A DNA stretch of 64,000 bases from Rugamonas rubra (GTDB taxonomy: Bacteria > Pseudomonadota > Gammaproteobacteria > Burkholderiales > Burkholderiaceae_D), in the NCBI RefSeq assembly GCF_900114705.1, contig NZ_FOTW01000004.1, forward strand, positions 372,001 through 436,000. Direction: 5' to 3'. Both the position numbers and the translations under genes were made by a program. Shown here piece after piece: positions 8,197-16,449 of this stretch. The number at the start of each line of letters is the position of its first letter. Position 1 is the first letter of the stretch. The notes under the pieces were generated by a model. It was not told the DNA's origin. It saw only the letters and a program-made list of their open reading frames with translations, and did not search any database.

Positions 8197-8982
8197 ATGC
8201 AGGACCGAGACTATCCCACCGCCCCCAAGCAGGTCTACCTGTTCGGCACCTGCGTGATCGACCTGTTCATGCCCGAAGCCGGGCTGGACGCCGTGCGCCT
8301 GCTCGAACGCGAGGGCCTGACGGTGCACTTCCCGCGCGGCCAGAGCTGCTGCGGCCAGCCGGCCTACAGCAGCGGCAATCCCGACGAGGCGCGCGCCGTG
8401 GCGCTGGCCCAGCTCGACCTGTTTGCCCAACCCTGGCCGGTGGTGGTGCCGTCCGGCTCCTGCGCCGGCATGATGCGCCACCACTGGCCGCAGCTGTTCG
8501 CCGACGACCCGGCCAACGCCGCCAAGGCGCAGGAGCTGGCCGGCCGCGTCTACGAACTGAGCGAATTCCTGCTGCACGTGCTGAAGGTGGACTACCGCGC
8601 CGCCGTCGGCGCGCCGGCCGAGGACGTGGTGCTGCACACCTCCTGCGGCGCGCGCCGCGAGATGGGCACCCGCACCCACGGCGTGGCGCTGGTCGACGCG
8701 CTGCCCGGCGTGCGCCGCATCGAACACGAACACGAATCGGAATGCTGCGGCTTCGGCGGCACCTTCGCGCTCAAGCACGCCGACATCTCCGGCGCCATGG
8801 TCAAGGACAAGGTGGCCGCCGCCTGCGCCACCGGCGCCGGCCGGCTGGTCTCGGCCGACTGCGGCTGTCTGCTCAACATCGGCCACGCCGCCCGCTTCCA
8901 GCAGGCGCCGCTGGAGGTCGAGCACATGGCCAGCTTCCTCTGGCGCCGCGTCAACGGCAAGGCCGCCGGGAGCGCCAAATGA
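8197..8982 (+). CDS. lldE: Lactate utilisation Fe-S protein LutA/LldE
   Basis: 261-residue (Fe-S)-binding protein with two CCG-type cysteine-rich domains, SCCGQPAY near residue 50 and ECCGFGGTF near residue 187, plus the SADCGCLLNIGH motif near the C-terminus. It is a subunit of the LutABC (LldEFG) L-lactate dehydrogenase complex, which oxidises L-lactate to pyruvate. A GAGGAG ribosome-binding site precedes the ATG. Its stop overlaps the next gene by ATGA. The gene order here is A-C-B rather than the A-B-C order of Bacillus. Confidence 0.93.
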   Translation: MQDRDYPTAPKQVYLFGTCVIDLFMPEAGLDAVRLLEREGLTVHFPRGQSCCGQPAYSSGNPDEARAVALAQLDLFAQPWPVVVPSGSCAGMMRHHWPQLFADDPANAAKAQELAGRVYELSEFLLHVLKVDYRAAVGAPAEDVVLHTSCGARREMGTRTHGVALVDALPGVRRIEHEHESECCGFGGTFALKHADISGAMVKDKVAAACATGAGRLVSADCGCLLNIGHAARFQQAPLEVEHMASFLWRRVNGKAAGSAK

Positions 8983-9722
8983 GCGGCCCGGGCGCGCGCG
9001 AACAAATGCTCGGCCGCCTGCGCGCCGCCGCGCCGGCCGACGGCGGCGACGTGGCGCAGCTGCAGCAGCGCATCGACGACTACTACGCCGGCCGCCACGC
9101 CGCCCAGCCGCTCGCGCCGCTGGACCTGGTGCACTCCATGCAGGAGGCGATGAGCGCCTCGCACGCCGACGTTTGGCTGGCCAACGGCGCGGACTGGCCG
9201 CGGCTGCTGGCCGACAAGCTCGCCGCCAAGGGCGTGCGCCGCCTGCTGCTCGACCCGGCCAGCGCCGAGGGCGCCGCGCTGGCCCAGGCCCTGCCTGACT
9301 CGGTGCAGCCGCTGGCCTTCGACTGGCCGCTGGAACACTGGAAGGCCGAGTTGTTCGACAGCGTCGGCGCCGGCTTCACCGTGGCCCGCTCCGGCATCGC
9401 CGCCACCGGCACGCTGGTGCTGGCGCCGGACCGCGGCACGCCGCGCACCGTCTCGCTGGTGCCGCCGCTGCACGTCGCCCTGGTCTACGCCAGCACGCTG
9501 CACCGCGACTTGTACGCCGCCGCGCAGGCCGAGCGCTGGGGCGAGGGCATGCCGAGCAACCTGGTGCTGGCCTCCGGCCCGTCGAAGACCTCGGACATCC
9601 AGCAGACGTTGGCCTACGGCGCCCACGGCCCGCGCTGGATGTGGGTGGTGATCGTGCTCGACGGCGAACTGGCCGGCGCCGCCGCCGGCCTGTCGCTGGC
9701 CTCGCAGGGAGGCCTGCAATGA
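8979..9722 (+). CDS. lldG: Lactate utilisation protein LutC/LldG
   Basis: 247 residues of the LUD-domain family. Family-like stretches include GFTVARSGIAATGTLVLAP, TVSLVPPLHVALV and LASGPSKTSDIQQTLAYGAHGP. The ATG at 8979 is fixed by the 4-bp overlap with the lutA stop, and its own stop overlaps the lutB start in the same way, so the three lut genes are translationally coupled. It acts with LutA and LutB in L-lactate oxidation. Confidence 0.92.
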   Translation: MSGPGAREQMLGRLRAAAPADGGDVAQLQQRIDDYYAGRHAAQPLAPLDLVHSMQEAMSASHADVWLANGADWPRLLADKLAAKGVRRLLLDPASAEGAALAQALPDSVQPLAFDWPLEHWKAELFDSVGAGFTVARSGIAATGTLVLAPDRGTPRTVSLVPPLHVALVYASTLHRDLYAAAQAERWGEGMPSNLVLASGPSKTSDIQQTLAYGAHGPRWMWVVIVLDGELAGAAAGLSLASQGGLQ

Positions 9723-11164
9723 GCGCCGCCCCGCTTCACTTCGTGCCGGCGGCGGATTTCCGCAGCCGCGCCCGCGCCGCGTTGGACGACCCCAAGCTGC
9801 GCAAGAGCTTCCGTGGCGCGATGGACTTCTTGCAGGCCAAGCGCGTCGTGCAGTTCCCCGACGGCGCCGAGCTGGAACAGATGCGCGACCTGGGCGAGGC
9901 GATCCGCCAGCACGCGCTGGCCAACCTGCCCGACCTGCTGGTGCAGCTCGAGGCCAATCTGTCCGCCGCCGGCGTGCAGGTGCACTGGGCCGCCGACGCC
10001 GACCAGGCCAACGCCATCATCCTGGCCATCGCCCGCCAGGCCGACGCGCGCAAGGTCATCAAGGGCAAGTCGATGGCCAGCGAGGAGATCGAGCTGAACC
10101 ACTTCCTCGAGGGGCACGGCGTGACCTGCCTGGAGTCGGACATGGGCGAGTACATCGTGCAGATGGCCGGCGAGAAGCCCTCGCACATCGTCATGCCGGC
10201 GATCCACAAGACCAAGGCCGACATCGGCGCCCTGTTCGAGCAGAACATCCCCGACACGCCCTACACCGAGGACGTCGACAGCCTGATCCAGACCGGCCGG
10301 CGCGCGCTGCGCCAGGCCTTCGTCGACGCCGACATCGGCCTGTCCGGCGTGAACTTCGCGGCGGCCGACACCGGCACGCTGTGGCTGGTCGAGAACGAGG
10401 GCAACGGCCGCCTGAGCACCACGGTGCCGGATACCCATATCGCCATCATGGGTATGGAGAAGGTGGTGGCCAAGCTGGAGCACATCGTGCCGCTGGCCAG
10501 CCTGCTGACCCGCTCGGCCACCGGCCAGGCGATCACCACCTACTTCAACCTGATCTCCGGCCCGCGCCGGGGCGACGAGCGCGACGGCCCGCGCGCCGTC
10601 CACCTGGTCCTGCTCGACAACGGCCGCAGCCAGGCCTACGCCGACGAGCAGCTGCGCTCGACCCTGCAGTGCATCCGCTGCGGCGCCTGCATGAACCACT
10701 GCCCGGTGTACGCCCGCGTCGGCGGCCACGCCTACGGCACCACCTATCCCGGCCCGATCGGCAAGATCATCTCGCCGCACCTGCTGGGATTGGCCGCCAC
10801 CGCCGACCTGGCCACCGCCTCGAGCCTGTGCGGCGCCTGCGGCGAGGTGTGCCCGGTGCGCATCCCGATTCCGCAACTGCTGATCCGCCTGCGCACCGAG
10901 GCCAACCGCGATCCGGCGCAACAGGTCGACAACCCGCTGCGCGGCCAGGGCGCCCAGTTCTCGCGCGCCGACAAGCTGGTGTGGCGCTTCTGGAGCGGCG
11001 CCTTCGCCCGGCCCCAGGTGTACCGCCTGTTCCGCTGGGCCGCCACGCGCCTGCGCGCCTTCGCGCCCAAGCAGCAGCTGGGCTGGACCGCGCACCGCGC
11101 CCCGCTCAAGCCGGCCGCGCGCAGCCTGGCCGACCTGCTGCGCGAGCGCGACCAGCCCGAGTAG
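9719..11164 (+). CDS. lldF: Lactate utilisation iron-sulfur protein LutB/LldF
   Basis: 481 residues: an N-terminal LUD domain (KVIKGKSMASEEIELNHFLE, GVNFAAADTGTLWLVENEGN) followed by a ferredoxin-like region with two 4Fe-4S motifs (CIRCGACMNHCPVY about residue 320 and LCGACGEVCPVRIPI about residue 370) and a C-terminal tail. Length is normal for LutB. The ATG at 9719 overlaps the lutC stop by 4 bp. It is the electron-transfer subunit of the lactate dehydrogenase complex. About 180 bp separate it from the lactate permease gene. Confidence 0.94.
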   Translation: MSAAPLHFVPAADFRSRARAALDDPKLRKSFRGAMDFLQAKRVVQFPDGAELEQMRDLGEAIRQHALANLPDLLVQLEANLSAAGVQVHWAADADQANAIILAIARQADARKVIKGKSMASEEIELNHFLEGHGVTCLESDMGEYIVQMAGEKPSHIVMPAIHKTKADIGALFEQNIPDTPYTEDVDSLIQTGRRALRQAFVDADIGLSGVNFAAADTGTLWLVENEGNGRLSTTVPDTHIAIMGMEKVVAKLEHIVPLASLLTRSATGQAITTYFNLISGPRRGDERDGPRAVHLVLLDNGRSQAYADEQLRSTLQCIRCGACMNHCPVYARVGGHAYGTTYPGPIGKIISPHLLGLAATADLATASSLCGACGEVCPVRIPIPQLLIRLRTEANRDPAQQVDNPLRGQGAQFSRADKLVWRFWSGAFARPQVYRLFRWAATRLRAFAPKQQLGWTAHRAPLKPAARSLADLLRERDQPE

Positions 11165-11185
11165 GCCGTCGAGTCGAAGTCGTTG

Positions 11186-11214
11186 CGGCGCTTTCCCTGA
11201 GCCCGAAAGCGTCG
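11186..11214. other. Stem-loop between lutB and lldP
   Basis: CGGCGCTTTC (11186-11195) pairs with GAAAGCGTCG (11205-11214), nine of ten positions complementary, with a 9-nt loop. No T-run follows, so it is a weak terminator at best. It may attenuate or stabilise the mRNA between the lut genes and the permease gene. Confidence 0.45.
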
Positions 11215-11343
11215 TCCACGTAGCACCCGCAAGCCGCCGCGCCGCCCGCCGGCCCGGCCGCCCGCGTCCGCAGATTTTGTTGTTTTGCCTGTCCCGTCGT
11301 ACCACATAAAAATAGTTCAACAAGCATCCTTGGAGGAGTCACC

Positions 11344-13071
11344 ATGCAAGCCTGGAGTCAAATATACACACCGCTCGGCAGCCTAGGGCTGTCGGCGTTC
11401 GTGGCCGCCGTACCCATCATCTTCTTCTTCCTCGCGCTGGCCGTTTGGCGCATCAAGGGCCACATCGCCGCCGCCGTCACGCTGACGCTGGCGCTGGTGG
11501 TGGCCATCTTCGCCTACGGCATGCCGGTGTCGCAGGCGCTGGCGGCGGCCGGCTACGGCTTCGCCTACGGCCTGTGGCCGGTGGCCTGGATCATCGTCAC
11601 GGCGGTGTTCCTCTACAAGGTGGTCGACCAGACCGGCCAGCTCGACGTGATCCGCGCCTCCGTGGTGGCGATCACCGACGACCAGCGCCTGCAGATGCTG
11701 CTGATCGGCTTCGCCTTCGGCGCCTTCCTCGAGGGCGCGGCCGGCTTCGGCGCGCCGGTGGCGATCACCGCCGCGCTGCTGGTCGGGCTGGGCTTCAACC
11801 CGCTGTACGCGGCCGGCCTGTGCCTGATCGCCAACACCGCGCCGGTGGCCTTCGGCGCCATGGGCATCCCCATCATCGTCGCCGGCCAGGTGACCGGCAT
11901 CGACCCGATGCTGATCGGCGCCATGGCCGGCCGCCAGCTGCCGCTGCTGTCGCTGCTGGTGCCGTTCTGGCTGGTGTTCATGATGGACGGCTTCCGCGGC
12001 ATCCGCGAGGTGTGGCCCGCCGCCCTGGTGGCCGGCGCCAGCTTCGCCGTGACCCAGTACGTCACCTCCAACTTCATCGGCCCGGAACTGCCGGACATCA
12101 CCTCGGCCCTGGTCTGCCTGGTCTCGCTGACCGGCTTCCTGAAAGTCTGGCAGCCGGCCAGCGCCAAGGCCGCCGCGCGCGGCAGCGTCTCGCTCGGTGG
12201 CGGCGCCGCCGCGCTGGGCGGTTTCGGTGGTGCCGGCGGCGCAGGTGGCTTTAGCGGAGGCGCCAAGCCTGACGGCCGCAAGGCCTCGCCGTTCACACTG
12301 GCGCAGACGGTGCGCGCCTGGTCGCCGTTCCTGATCCTGACCGCCGTGGTCACGGTGTGGAGCCTGCCGTGGTTCAAGGGCCTGTTCGCCGGCAAGGGCG
12401 CGCTGGCCGACACGGTGCTCAAGTTCCACGTGCCCTACCTCGACAAGCTGGTCATCAAGACCGCCCCCATCGTCGCCTCGCCGAAGGCCTACGACGCCGT
12501 GCTCAAGCTCGACTTCCTGTCGGCCGTCGGCACCGCCATCCTGCTGACGGCGCTGATCGCCGTGGTGTTGTTGAAGATGAAGCCGGCCGCCGCCGTCAAG
12601 GCCTTCGGCCAGACCATCGTCGAACTCAAGCGTCCCATCCTGTCGATCGGCCTGGTGCTGGCCTTCGCCTTCGTCGCCAACTACTCCGGCATGTCGTCGA
12701 CCCTGGCGCTGGTGCTGGCCGGGACCGGCGTCGCCTTCCCGTTCTTCTCGCCCTTCCTCGGCTGGCTGGGCGTGTTCCTGACCGGTTCGGACACCTCGTC
12801 GAACGCGCTGTTCTGCTCGCTGCAAAACACCACCGCGCACCAGCTCGGCCTGTCGGACACGCTGATGGTGACGGCCAACACCACTGGCGGCGTGACCGGC
12901 AAGATGATCTCGCCGCAGTCGATCGCCGTGGCCTGCGCCGCCACCGGCCTGGTGGGCAAGGAGTCGGAGCTGTTCCGCTTCACGCTCAAGCACAGCCTGA
13001 TGTTCGCCACCATCGTCGGCATCATCACCACCGTCCAGGCCTACTTCCTGACCGGGATGATTCCGCACTGA
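11344..13071 (+). CDS. lldP: L-lactate permease
   Basis: 575-residue LctP/GlcA-family transporter with about a dozen hydrophobic segments. Family-typical stretches include [27 protein letters not shown], the [12 protein letters not shown] region and [13 protein letters not shown]. It imports L-lactate for the adjacent LutABC enzymes. The ATG at 11344 has a GGAGGAG site. A glycine/alanine-rich insert near residues 279-308 ([22 protein letters not shown]) lies in a cytoplasm-type loop and is unusual in composition. A promoter may lie in the 180-bp gap upstream, so expression could be partly independent of the lut genes. Confidence 0.94.
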   Translation: MQAWSQIYTPLGSLGLSAFVAAVPIIFFFLALAVWRIKGHIAAAVTLTLALVVAIFAYGMPVSQALAAAGYGFAYGLWPVAWIIVTAVFLYKVVDQTGQLDVIRASVVAITDDQRLQMLLIGFAFGAFLEGAAGFGAPVAITAALLVGLGFNPLYAAGLCLIANTAPVAFGAMGIPIIVAGQVTGIDPMLIGAMAGRQLPLLSLLVPFWLVFMMDGFRGIREVWPAALVAGASFAVTQYVTSNFIGPELPDITSALVCLVSLTGFLKVWQPASAKAAARGSVSLGGGAAALGGFGGAGGAGGFSGGAKPDGRKASPFTLAQTVRAWSPFLILTAVVTVWSLPWFKGLFAGKGALADTVLKFHVPYLDKLVIKTAPIVASPKAYDAVLKLDFLSAVGTAILLTALIAVVLLKMKPAAAVKAFGQTIVELKRPILSIGLVLAFAFVANYSGMSSTLALVLAGTGVAFPFFSPFLGWLGVFLTGSDTSSNALFCSLQNTTAHQLGLSDTLMVTANTTGGVTGKMISPQSIAVACAATGLVGKESELFRFTLKHSLMFATIVGIITTVQAYFLTGMIPH

Positions 13072-13099
13072 GGAGTTTGATCGCGATGAGGCTGCCGCC

Positions 13100-13273
13100 A
13101 TGCGCGCGGCACTTTCATCCGACCGCCTCGCGTTTGCGCTGGCGGTCTTTTTCCTCGCCTGCGGCGTGCTGAGCGTTGACGTCGCCCGAGACGTATTGCG
13201 TTGGCGCGCCAGCCATGCTGGAGGCACGCGTTGGTATGGTGTGCCCGCCTTGGTTAAGGGAACAGATTTTTGA
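13100..13273 (+). CDS. Small hydrophobic ORF, possible gene remnant
   Basis: 57 codons with a single clear hydrophobic segment (LAFALAVFFLACGVLS, residues 10-25) followed by a polar tail. The first 40 codons have the high GC of the host genes, while the end overlaps the 3' end of the opposite toxin-like gene. It may be a genuine membrane peptide or the 5' stub of a host gene cut by the toxin-antitoxin insertion. No convincing ribosome-binding site; not recognised. Confidence 0.25.
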   Translation: MRAALSSDRLAFALAVFFLACGVLSVDVARDVLRWRASHAGGTRWYGVPALVKGTDF

Positions 13274-13637
13274 ACACTCGCTTGATTTTCCGGGAGATTT
13301 GAAATCCCGCCTTGATGTTTTCTACAACTGCCAAATCCACCGGTGGCGGGCGCAAAATGAAATAGCCGCTCGCAAGGCAGGCATCAATGTGCTGCGCCGG
13401 TTCAACCCGCACGTCTTGGTAGTACACATAGCTTGGTTGCTGGATAAAGGGATGAACGTCCGGCATCAGCACGCAAGTGGGATCGTGTGGAACGTGCGAG
13501 CGAATGGAACTGATGTTTACCAGGATGCAATGGTCGCGAGCGCCATATCCGGATATGGGCATCGGGTCATTGAGGACAATAAACAGGTGTCTGGCGGGGC
13601 CAGAAGGAATCAATATGGCGTCGCCCGCCGCCGGCAT
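13254..13637 (-). CDS. Putative toxin paired with Panacea-type antitoxin
   Basis: 127 residues, not assigned to a named family with certainty. The layout (GDAILIPSGPARHLFIVLNDP, then HCILVNISSIRS, then HDPTCVLMPDVHPFI, then SYVYYQDVRVEP) alternates short strands in a way reminiscent of small MazF/PemK-like barrels. Its ATG directly follows the antitoxin stop (TAAATG), so the two are co-translated. GC and codon use are lower than in neighbouring housekeeping genes. The toxin role is inferred from the partner and the small bicistronic layout; the enzymatic activity is unknown. Confidence 0.6.
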   Translation of the reverse strand: MPAAGDAILIPSGPARHLFIVLNDPMPISGYGARDHCILVNISSIRSHVPHDPTCVLMPDVHPFIQQPSYVYYQDVRVEPAQHIDACLASGYFILRPPPVDLAVVENIKAGFQISRKIKRVFKNLFP

Positions 13638-14222
13638 TTACGCGCAAGCCTGTTTGAAGCTGCGGGAGATCGCATTGCGCTCCTCCAACAGCGCGAGACT
13701 GTCGCGCTTCCGTTCCTGCGAAAATCCCAGTGCATCGAATAGATCGTTATGGCTTATCGGGATCATCAGCGCGCCGGGATTCTTCCATTCCGAGCAATTT
13801 TCTTGCGTATAGGCCAGCAGTTCATGTTGCGACATTTGGCCAAACGTAGTCCAGGTTTTCTCAAGTGTGTCGAGATCGGAATCGCTCAGTTCCTGCAGAT
13901 CGTCGACTTGTGAGCGGAGCACACCATCTTGCAATCCAATGTCGTTGCCCACTCTGAGCGCCAGCCATGAATCCCAGCCGCCGATTGTCGAGTCAAGCTC
14001 GCCATTCATGTGCCGACAGGTGATCGAGAGGGCGGGGCCGTGAGGCAGCGATACCAGGCAGTCCCCAATCAGCGGCTCGCTGTGCAATTGAAACGAGAGT
14101 CTCTCGGCGAGATAGAGCAATGCCAGCAACTGTAGCGCGGGCATTCGGCCGCCGGACTGAAGTAAAAAGTAGGCCGCCGCCTCGGATGCCTTCTTCTCGT
14201 CAAAGATATCAGTAGAGAACAT
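13638..14222 (-). CDS. Panacea/SocA-domain antitoxin-like protein
   Basis: 194 residues resembling the SocA/Panacea (DUF4065-type) domain. Characteristic features are the N-terminal helix pair (KKASEAAAYFLLQSGGRMPALQLLALLYLAERLSF, residues 10-44) and the SLPHGPALS segment (about 58-66). Panacea proteins are known as promiscuous antitoxins that neutralise unrelated toxins encoded beside them. The ATG at 14222 has GGAG seven bases upstream. First gene of a two-gene minus-strand unit whose second gene starts immediately at the stop codon. Lower GC than the flanks suggests acquisition, next to the tRNA-Met pair. Confidence 0.75.
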   Translation of the reverse strand: MFSTDIFDEKKASEAAAYFLLQSGGRMPALQLLALLYLAERLSFQLHSEPLIGDCLVSLPHGPALSITCRHMNGELDSTIGGWDSWLALRVGNDIGLQDGVLRSQVDDLQELSDSDLDTLEKTWTTFGQMSQHELLAYTQENCSEWKNPGALMIPISHNDLFDALGFSQERKRDSLALLEERNAISRSFKQACA

Positions 14223-14320
14223 TGCTCACTCCGATCCAATCCAATACAAATTTTGCTGATTTCATAGCATAGCACCATGGTATCGTATTCTGTACTGCGC
14301 AGAGTATGCAAGGAGGAGTC

Positions 14321-14524
14321 ATGAGAACCACCGTCACAATTGACGACGAACTGTACAACAAAGCCCTTGAGGTCGCAGACCCATCCATGGACAAAGCAGA
14401 CCTCTTCCGCGAAGCCATCAAGACCTTTGTGCGCGTGCGAGCCAACAAGCGCCTGGCGGCGTTGGGTGGAACGATGCCCGAGATATCAGAAGTACCTTGC
14501 CGCCGGTCCGAGCCGGTCACATGA
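14321..14524 (+). CDS. vapB: VapB-type antitoxin (toxin partner lost)
   Basis: 67 residues. The N-terminal ribbon-helix-helix region [20 protein letters not shown] and the [26 protein letters not shown] segment are typical of VapB antitoxins. A strong AGGAGG site precedes the ATG at 14321. The stop overlaps a following ATG (ATGA), as in coupled vapBC operons, but the downstream reading frame ends after nine codons. It is therefore an orphan or cross-acting antitoxin. Confidence 0.75.
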   Translation: MRTTVTIDDELYNKALEVADPSMDKADLFREAIKTFVRVRANKRLAALGGTMPEISEVPCRRSEPVT

Positions 14525-14550
14525 GTGGTGTACTCGTCGGGCGGCCATGA
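14521..14550 (+). pseudogene. vapC toxin gene stub
   Basis: The frame coupled to vapB reads MSGVLVGRP and then stops. MSGVLV followed by D-[ST]-S-V-W is the standard N-terminus of PIN-domain VapC toxins, so the first six codons appear to be the intact start and the rest of the gene has been deleted. The stop abuts the T-run of the tRNA terminator on the other strand, placing the deletion boundary near 14540. Confidence 0.6.
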
Positions 14551-14579
14551 AAAAACCGCCGACCCTTGCGGGACGGCGG
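14550..14579 (-). terminator. Rho-independent terminator of the tRNA-Met pair
   Basis: On the minus strand GC-rich arms (14570-14579 and 14556-14565, one mismatch in ten) flank a 4-nt loop and are followed by six Ts (A-run at 14550-14555). It lies directly 3' of the tRNA genes. Confidence 0.8.
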
Positions 14580-14590
14580 CTTCTCGGTAT

Positions 14591-14667
14591 TGGTGGTGAT
14601 AGGTGGACTTGAACCACCGACCCCAGCATTATGAATGCTGTGCTCTAACCAACTGAGCTATATCACC
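14591..14667 (-). tRNA. tRNA-Met (CAT), copy 2 of tandem pair
   Basis: 77-nt cloverleaf ending in an encoded CCA. Acceptor GGTGATA pairs with TATCACC; D arm TAGCTCAGTTGGTTAGAGCA; anticodon stem CAGCA/TGCTG with loop TTCATAA (anticodon CAT); T arm with GGTTCAAGTCC. It resembles elongator tRNA-Met (E. coli metT type) rather than the initiator. Identical to the copy at 14720-14796. Confidence 0.95.
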
Positions 14668-14719
14668 GAAACAAAAATGGCCCGAACGGTGTAGGCTCGG
14701 ACCAGTTTTGATGTGTTCT

Positions 14720-14796
14720 TGGTGGTGATAGGTGGACTTGAACCACCGACCCCAGCATTATGAATGCTGTGCTCTAACCAACTGAGCTATATCACC
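14720..14796 (-). tRNA. tRNA-Met (CAT), copy 1 of tandem pair
   Basis: Same 77-nt sequence as the copy at 14591-14667, including the encoded CCA, separated from it by a 52-nt spacer. The two are probably cotranscribed leftward and terminated at 14550. A tandem duplication of one elongator tRNA-Met. Confidence 0.95.
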
Positions 14797-14968
14797 TGCA
14801 ACGCCCAGCATTATCGGGCGTGGGCGAAAAGCTGTCAAGGCTGGCCCGGAGAAATTTGCGCGATTTTCCGTCCCGCCGGCGTTTTCCGCCAGCGCGGCGC
14901 CGAAAAATTGGCAAATTGGTATGCTGGGGCGTGGCCGCGCGCGACGGCCGTCTTTTACGGGAGAGAGC

Positions 14969-15373
14969 ATGGCCACCAACATCTTCGTCAACCTGCCGGT
15001 GCGGGACCTGGGCAAGTCGATCGCCTTCTTCAGCAGCCTGGGTTATAGCTTCAAGCAACAGTTCACCGACGAGACGGCCACCTGCATGGTGGTCGCCGAG
15101 AACATCTTCGTCATGCTGCTGAGCGAGGAGAAGTTCCGCAGCTTCACGCCAAAGCCGATCTGCGACGCCCACACCAGCACCGAGGTGTTGATCTGCCTGC
15201 AGGTCGACAGCCGCGAGCAGGTCGACGCCCTGGTCGGCAAGGCGCAGGCGGCCGGCGGCGCGCTGTACAAGGCGGCGCAGGACCACGGCTTCATGTACGG
15301 CCACGGCTTCCAGGACCTCGACGGCCATATTTGGGAAATCATTTATATGGATGGCGCCGGCGCGCCGGCTTGA
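14969..15373 (+). CDS. VOC-family (glyoxalase/bleomycin-resistance-like) protein
   Basis: 134 residues, one vicinal-oxygen-chelate domain. Visible features are IFVNLPVRDLGKSIAFFSSLGY at the start and the GHGFQDLDGHIWEIIYMD end, with an acidic metal ligand in WEI. It belongs to the group annotated only as VOC or lactoylglutathione-lyase-like; no specific substrate can be assigned. GGGAGAGAG provides the ribosome-binding site. Monocistronic, between the tRNA pair and miaA. Confidence 0.82.
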   Translation: MATNIFVNLPVRDLGKSIAFFSSLGYSFKQQFTDETATCMVVAENIFVMLLSEEKFRSFTPKPICDAHTSTEVLICLQVDSREQVDALVGKAQAAGGALYKAAQDHGFMYGHGFQDLDGHIWEIIYMDGAGAPA

Positions 15374-15481
15374 CGCGCGCTTTGGCCGGCGGCGCACGCG
15401 GAATCGTTTGGGCTGTTAAAATTTTGGCAAGATCGAAGGTTCGAAGCCGGCCCGCTAAGTTGGCGTAACACCGGCGCCGGC

Positions 15482-16438
15482 CTAGCGGCCGTGCGCCGCG
15501 ATCTGCGCCAGCATCGTCGCGGCCGGATCGCTTCCCAGGCAATCGATGACGCCCCGCTGCGGCATCGAGCGCAGCCAGGTCAGCTGGCGCTTGGCCAGCT
15601 GGCGCGTGGCGATGATGCCGGTCTCGCGCATGGTCTTGTAGTCGATCTCCCCGTCCAAATACTCCCACGCCTGGCGGTAGCCGACGCAGCGCATCGAGGG
15701 CAGGCCCGGATGCAGGTCGCCCCGCCGGCGCAACACCTCCACCTCGCGGATCAGATTGTCGTCGTTGCCCTCGTCGAGCATGATGTCGAAGCGGCGCGCG
15801 ATGCGCTCGTGCAGCACGGCGCGGTCGGACGGCTCCAGCGCGAACGACAACAGTTCGAACGGCAGCTCGGTTTTTTCGCGCAGCGCCAACAGCTCGGACA
15901 TCGGCTTGCCGCTCAGCGCGCAGATCTCCAGCGCGCGCTGGATGCGTTGGGCGTCGTTGGGCGCCAGCCGCGCCGCCGTCACCGGGTCGAGCGCGGCCAG
16001 GCGCTGGTGCATGGCGGGCCAGCCGTGCCGCGCCGCCTCGTCCTCCAGTTCGGCGCGCAGCGCCGGGTCGGCGCCGGGCAGCTCGTCGAGGCCGTCGGCC
16101 AGTCCCTTGAAGTACAACATGGTGCCGCCCACCAGCAACGGCAGCTTGCCGCGCCCGACGATGTCGTCGACCAGGCGCAGCGTGTCGTTGCGGAACTGCG
16201 CCACCGAGTAGGCGTCGAGCGGGTCGATGATGTCGATCAGGTGGTGCGGCGCGGCGGCGCGCTCGGCGCGGGTCGGCTTGGCGGTGCCGATGTCCATGCC
16301 CCGGTACACCAGCGCCGAGTCGACCGAGATGATCTCGGAGGGGATGCGCGCGGCGATGGCGAGGGCGGCGGCGGTCTTGCCGGAGGCGGTCGGCCCCATG
16401 ATGGCGACGGCCAGCGGACGGTGTGCTTGAGTAGTCAT
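15482..16438 (-). CDS. miaA: tRNA dimethylallyltransferase MiaA
   Basis: 318 residues. It transfers a dimethylallyl group to A37 of tRNAs reading UNN codons. The P-loop is [12 protein letters not shown] (about residues 15-26), followed by [19 protein letters not shown], the PHHLIDI motif, [12 protein letters not shown] and the [13 protein letters not shown] stretch, all diagnostic. The start at 16438 is chosen by family length; the upstream extension reads into mutL. It lies 11 bp after the mutL stop on the same strand, the common mutL-miaA arrangement. Confidence 0.96.
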   Translation of the reverse strand: MTTQAHRPLAVAIMGPTASGKTAAALAIAARIPSEIISVDSALVYRGMDIGTAKPTRAERAAAPHHLIDIIDPLDAYSVAQFRNDTLRLVDDIVGRGKLPLLVGGTMLYFKGLADGLDELPGADPALRAELEDEAARHGWPAMHQRLAALDPVTAARLAPNDAQRIQRALEICALSGKPMSELLALREKTELPFELLSFALEPSDRAVLHERIARRFDIMLDEGNDDNLIREVEVLRRRGDLHPGLPSMRCVGYRQAWEYLDGEIDYKTMRETGIIATRQLAKRQLTWLRSMPQRGVIDCLGSDPAATMLAQIAAHGR

Positions 16439-16449
16439 GAATCGTTTCT

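Noticed and set aside
14591-14796. The two tRNA-Met copies as att repeats of an integrated element
   Set aside because: Both are complete tRNAs only 52 nt apart with no cargo between them, so tandem duplication is the simpler reading.
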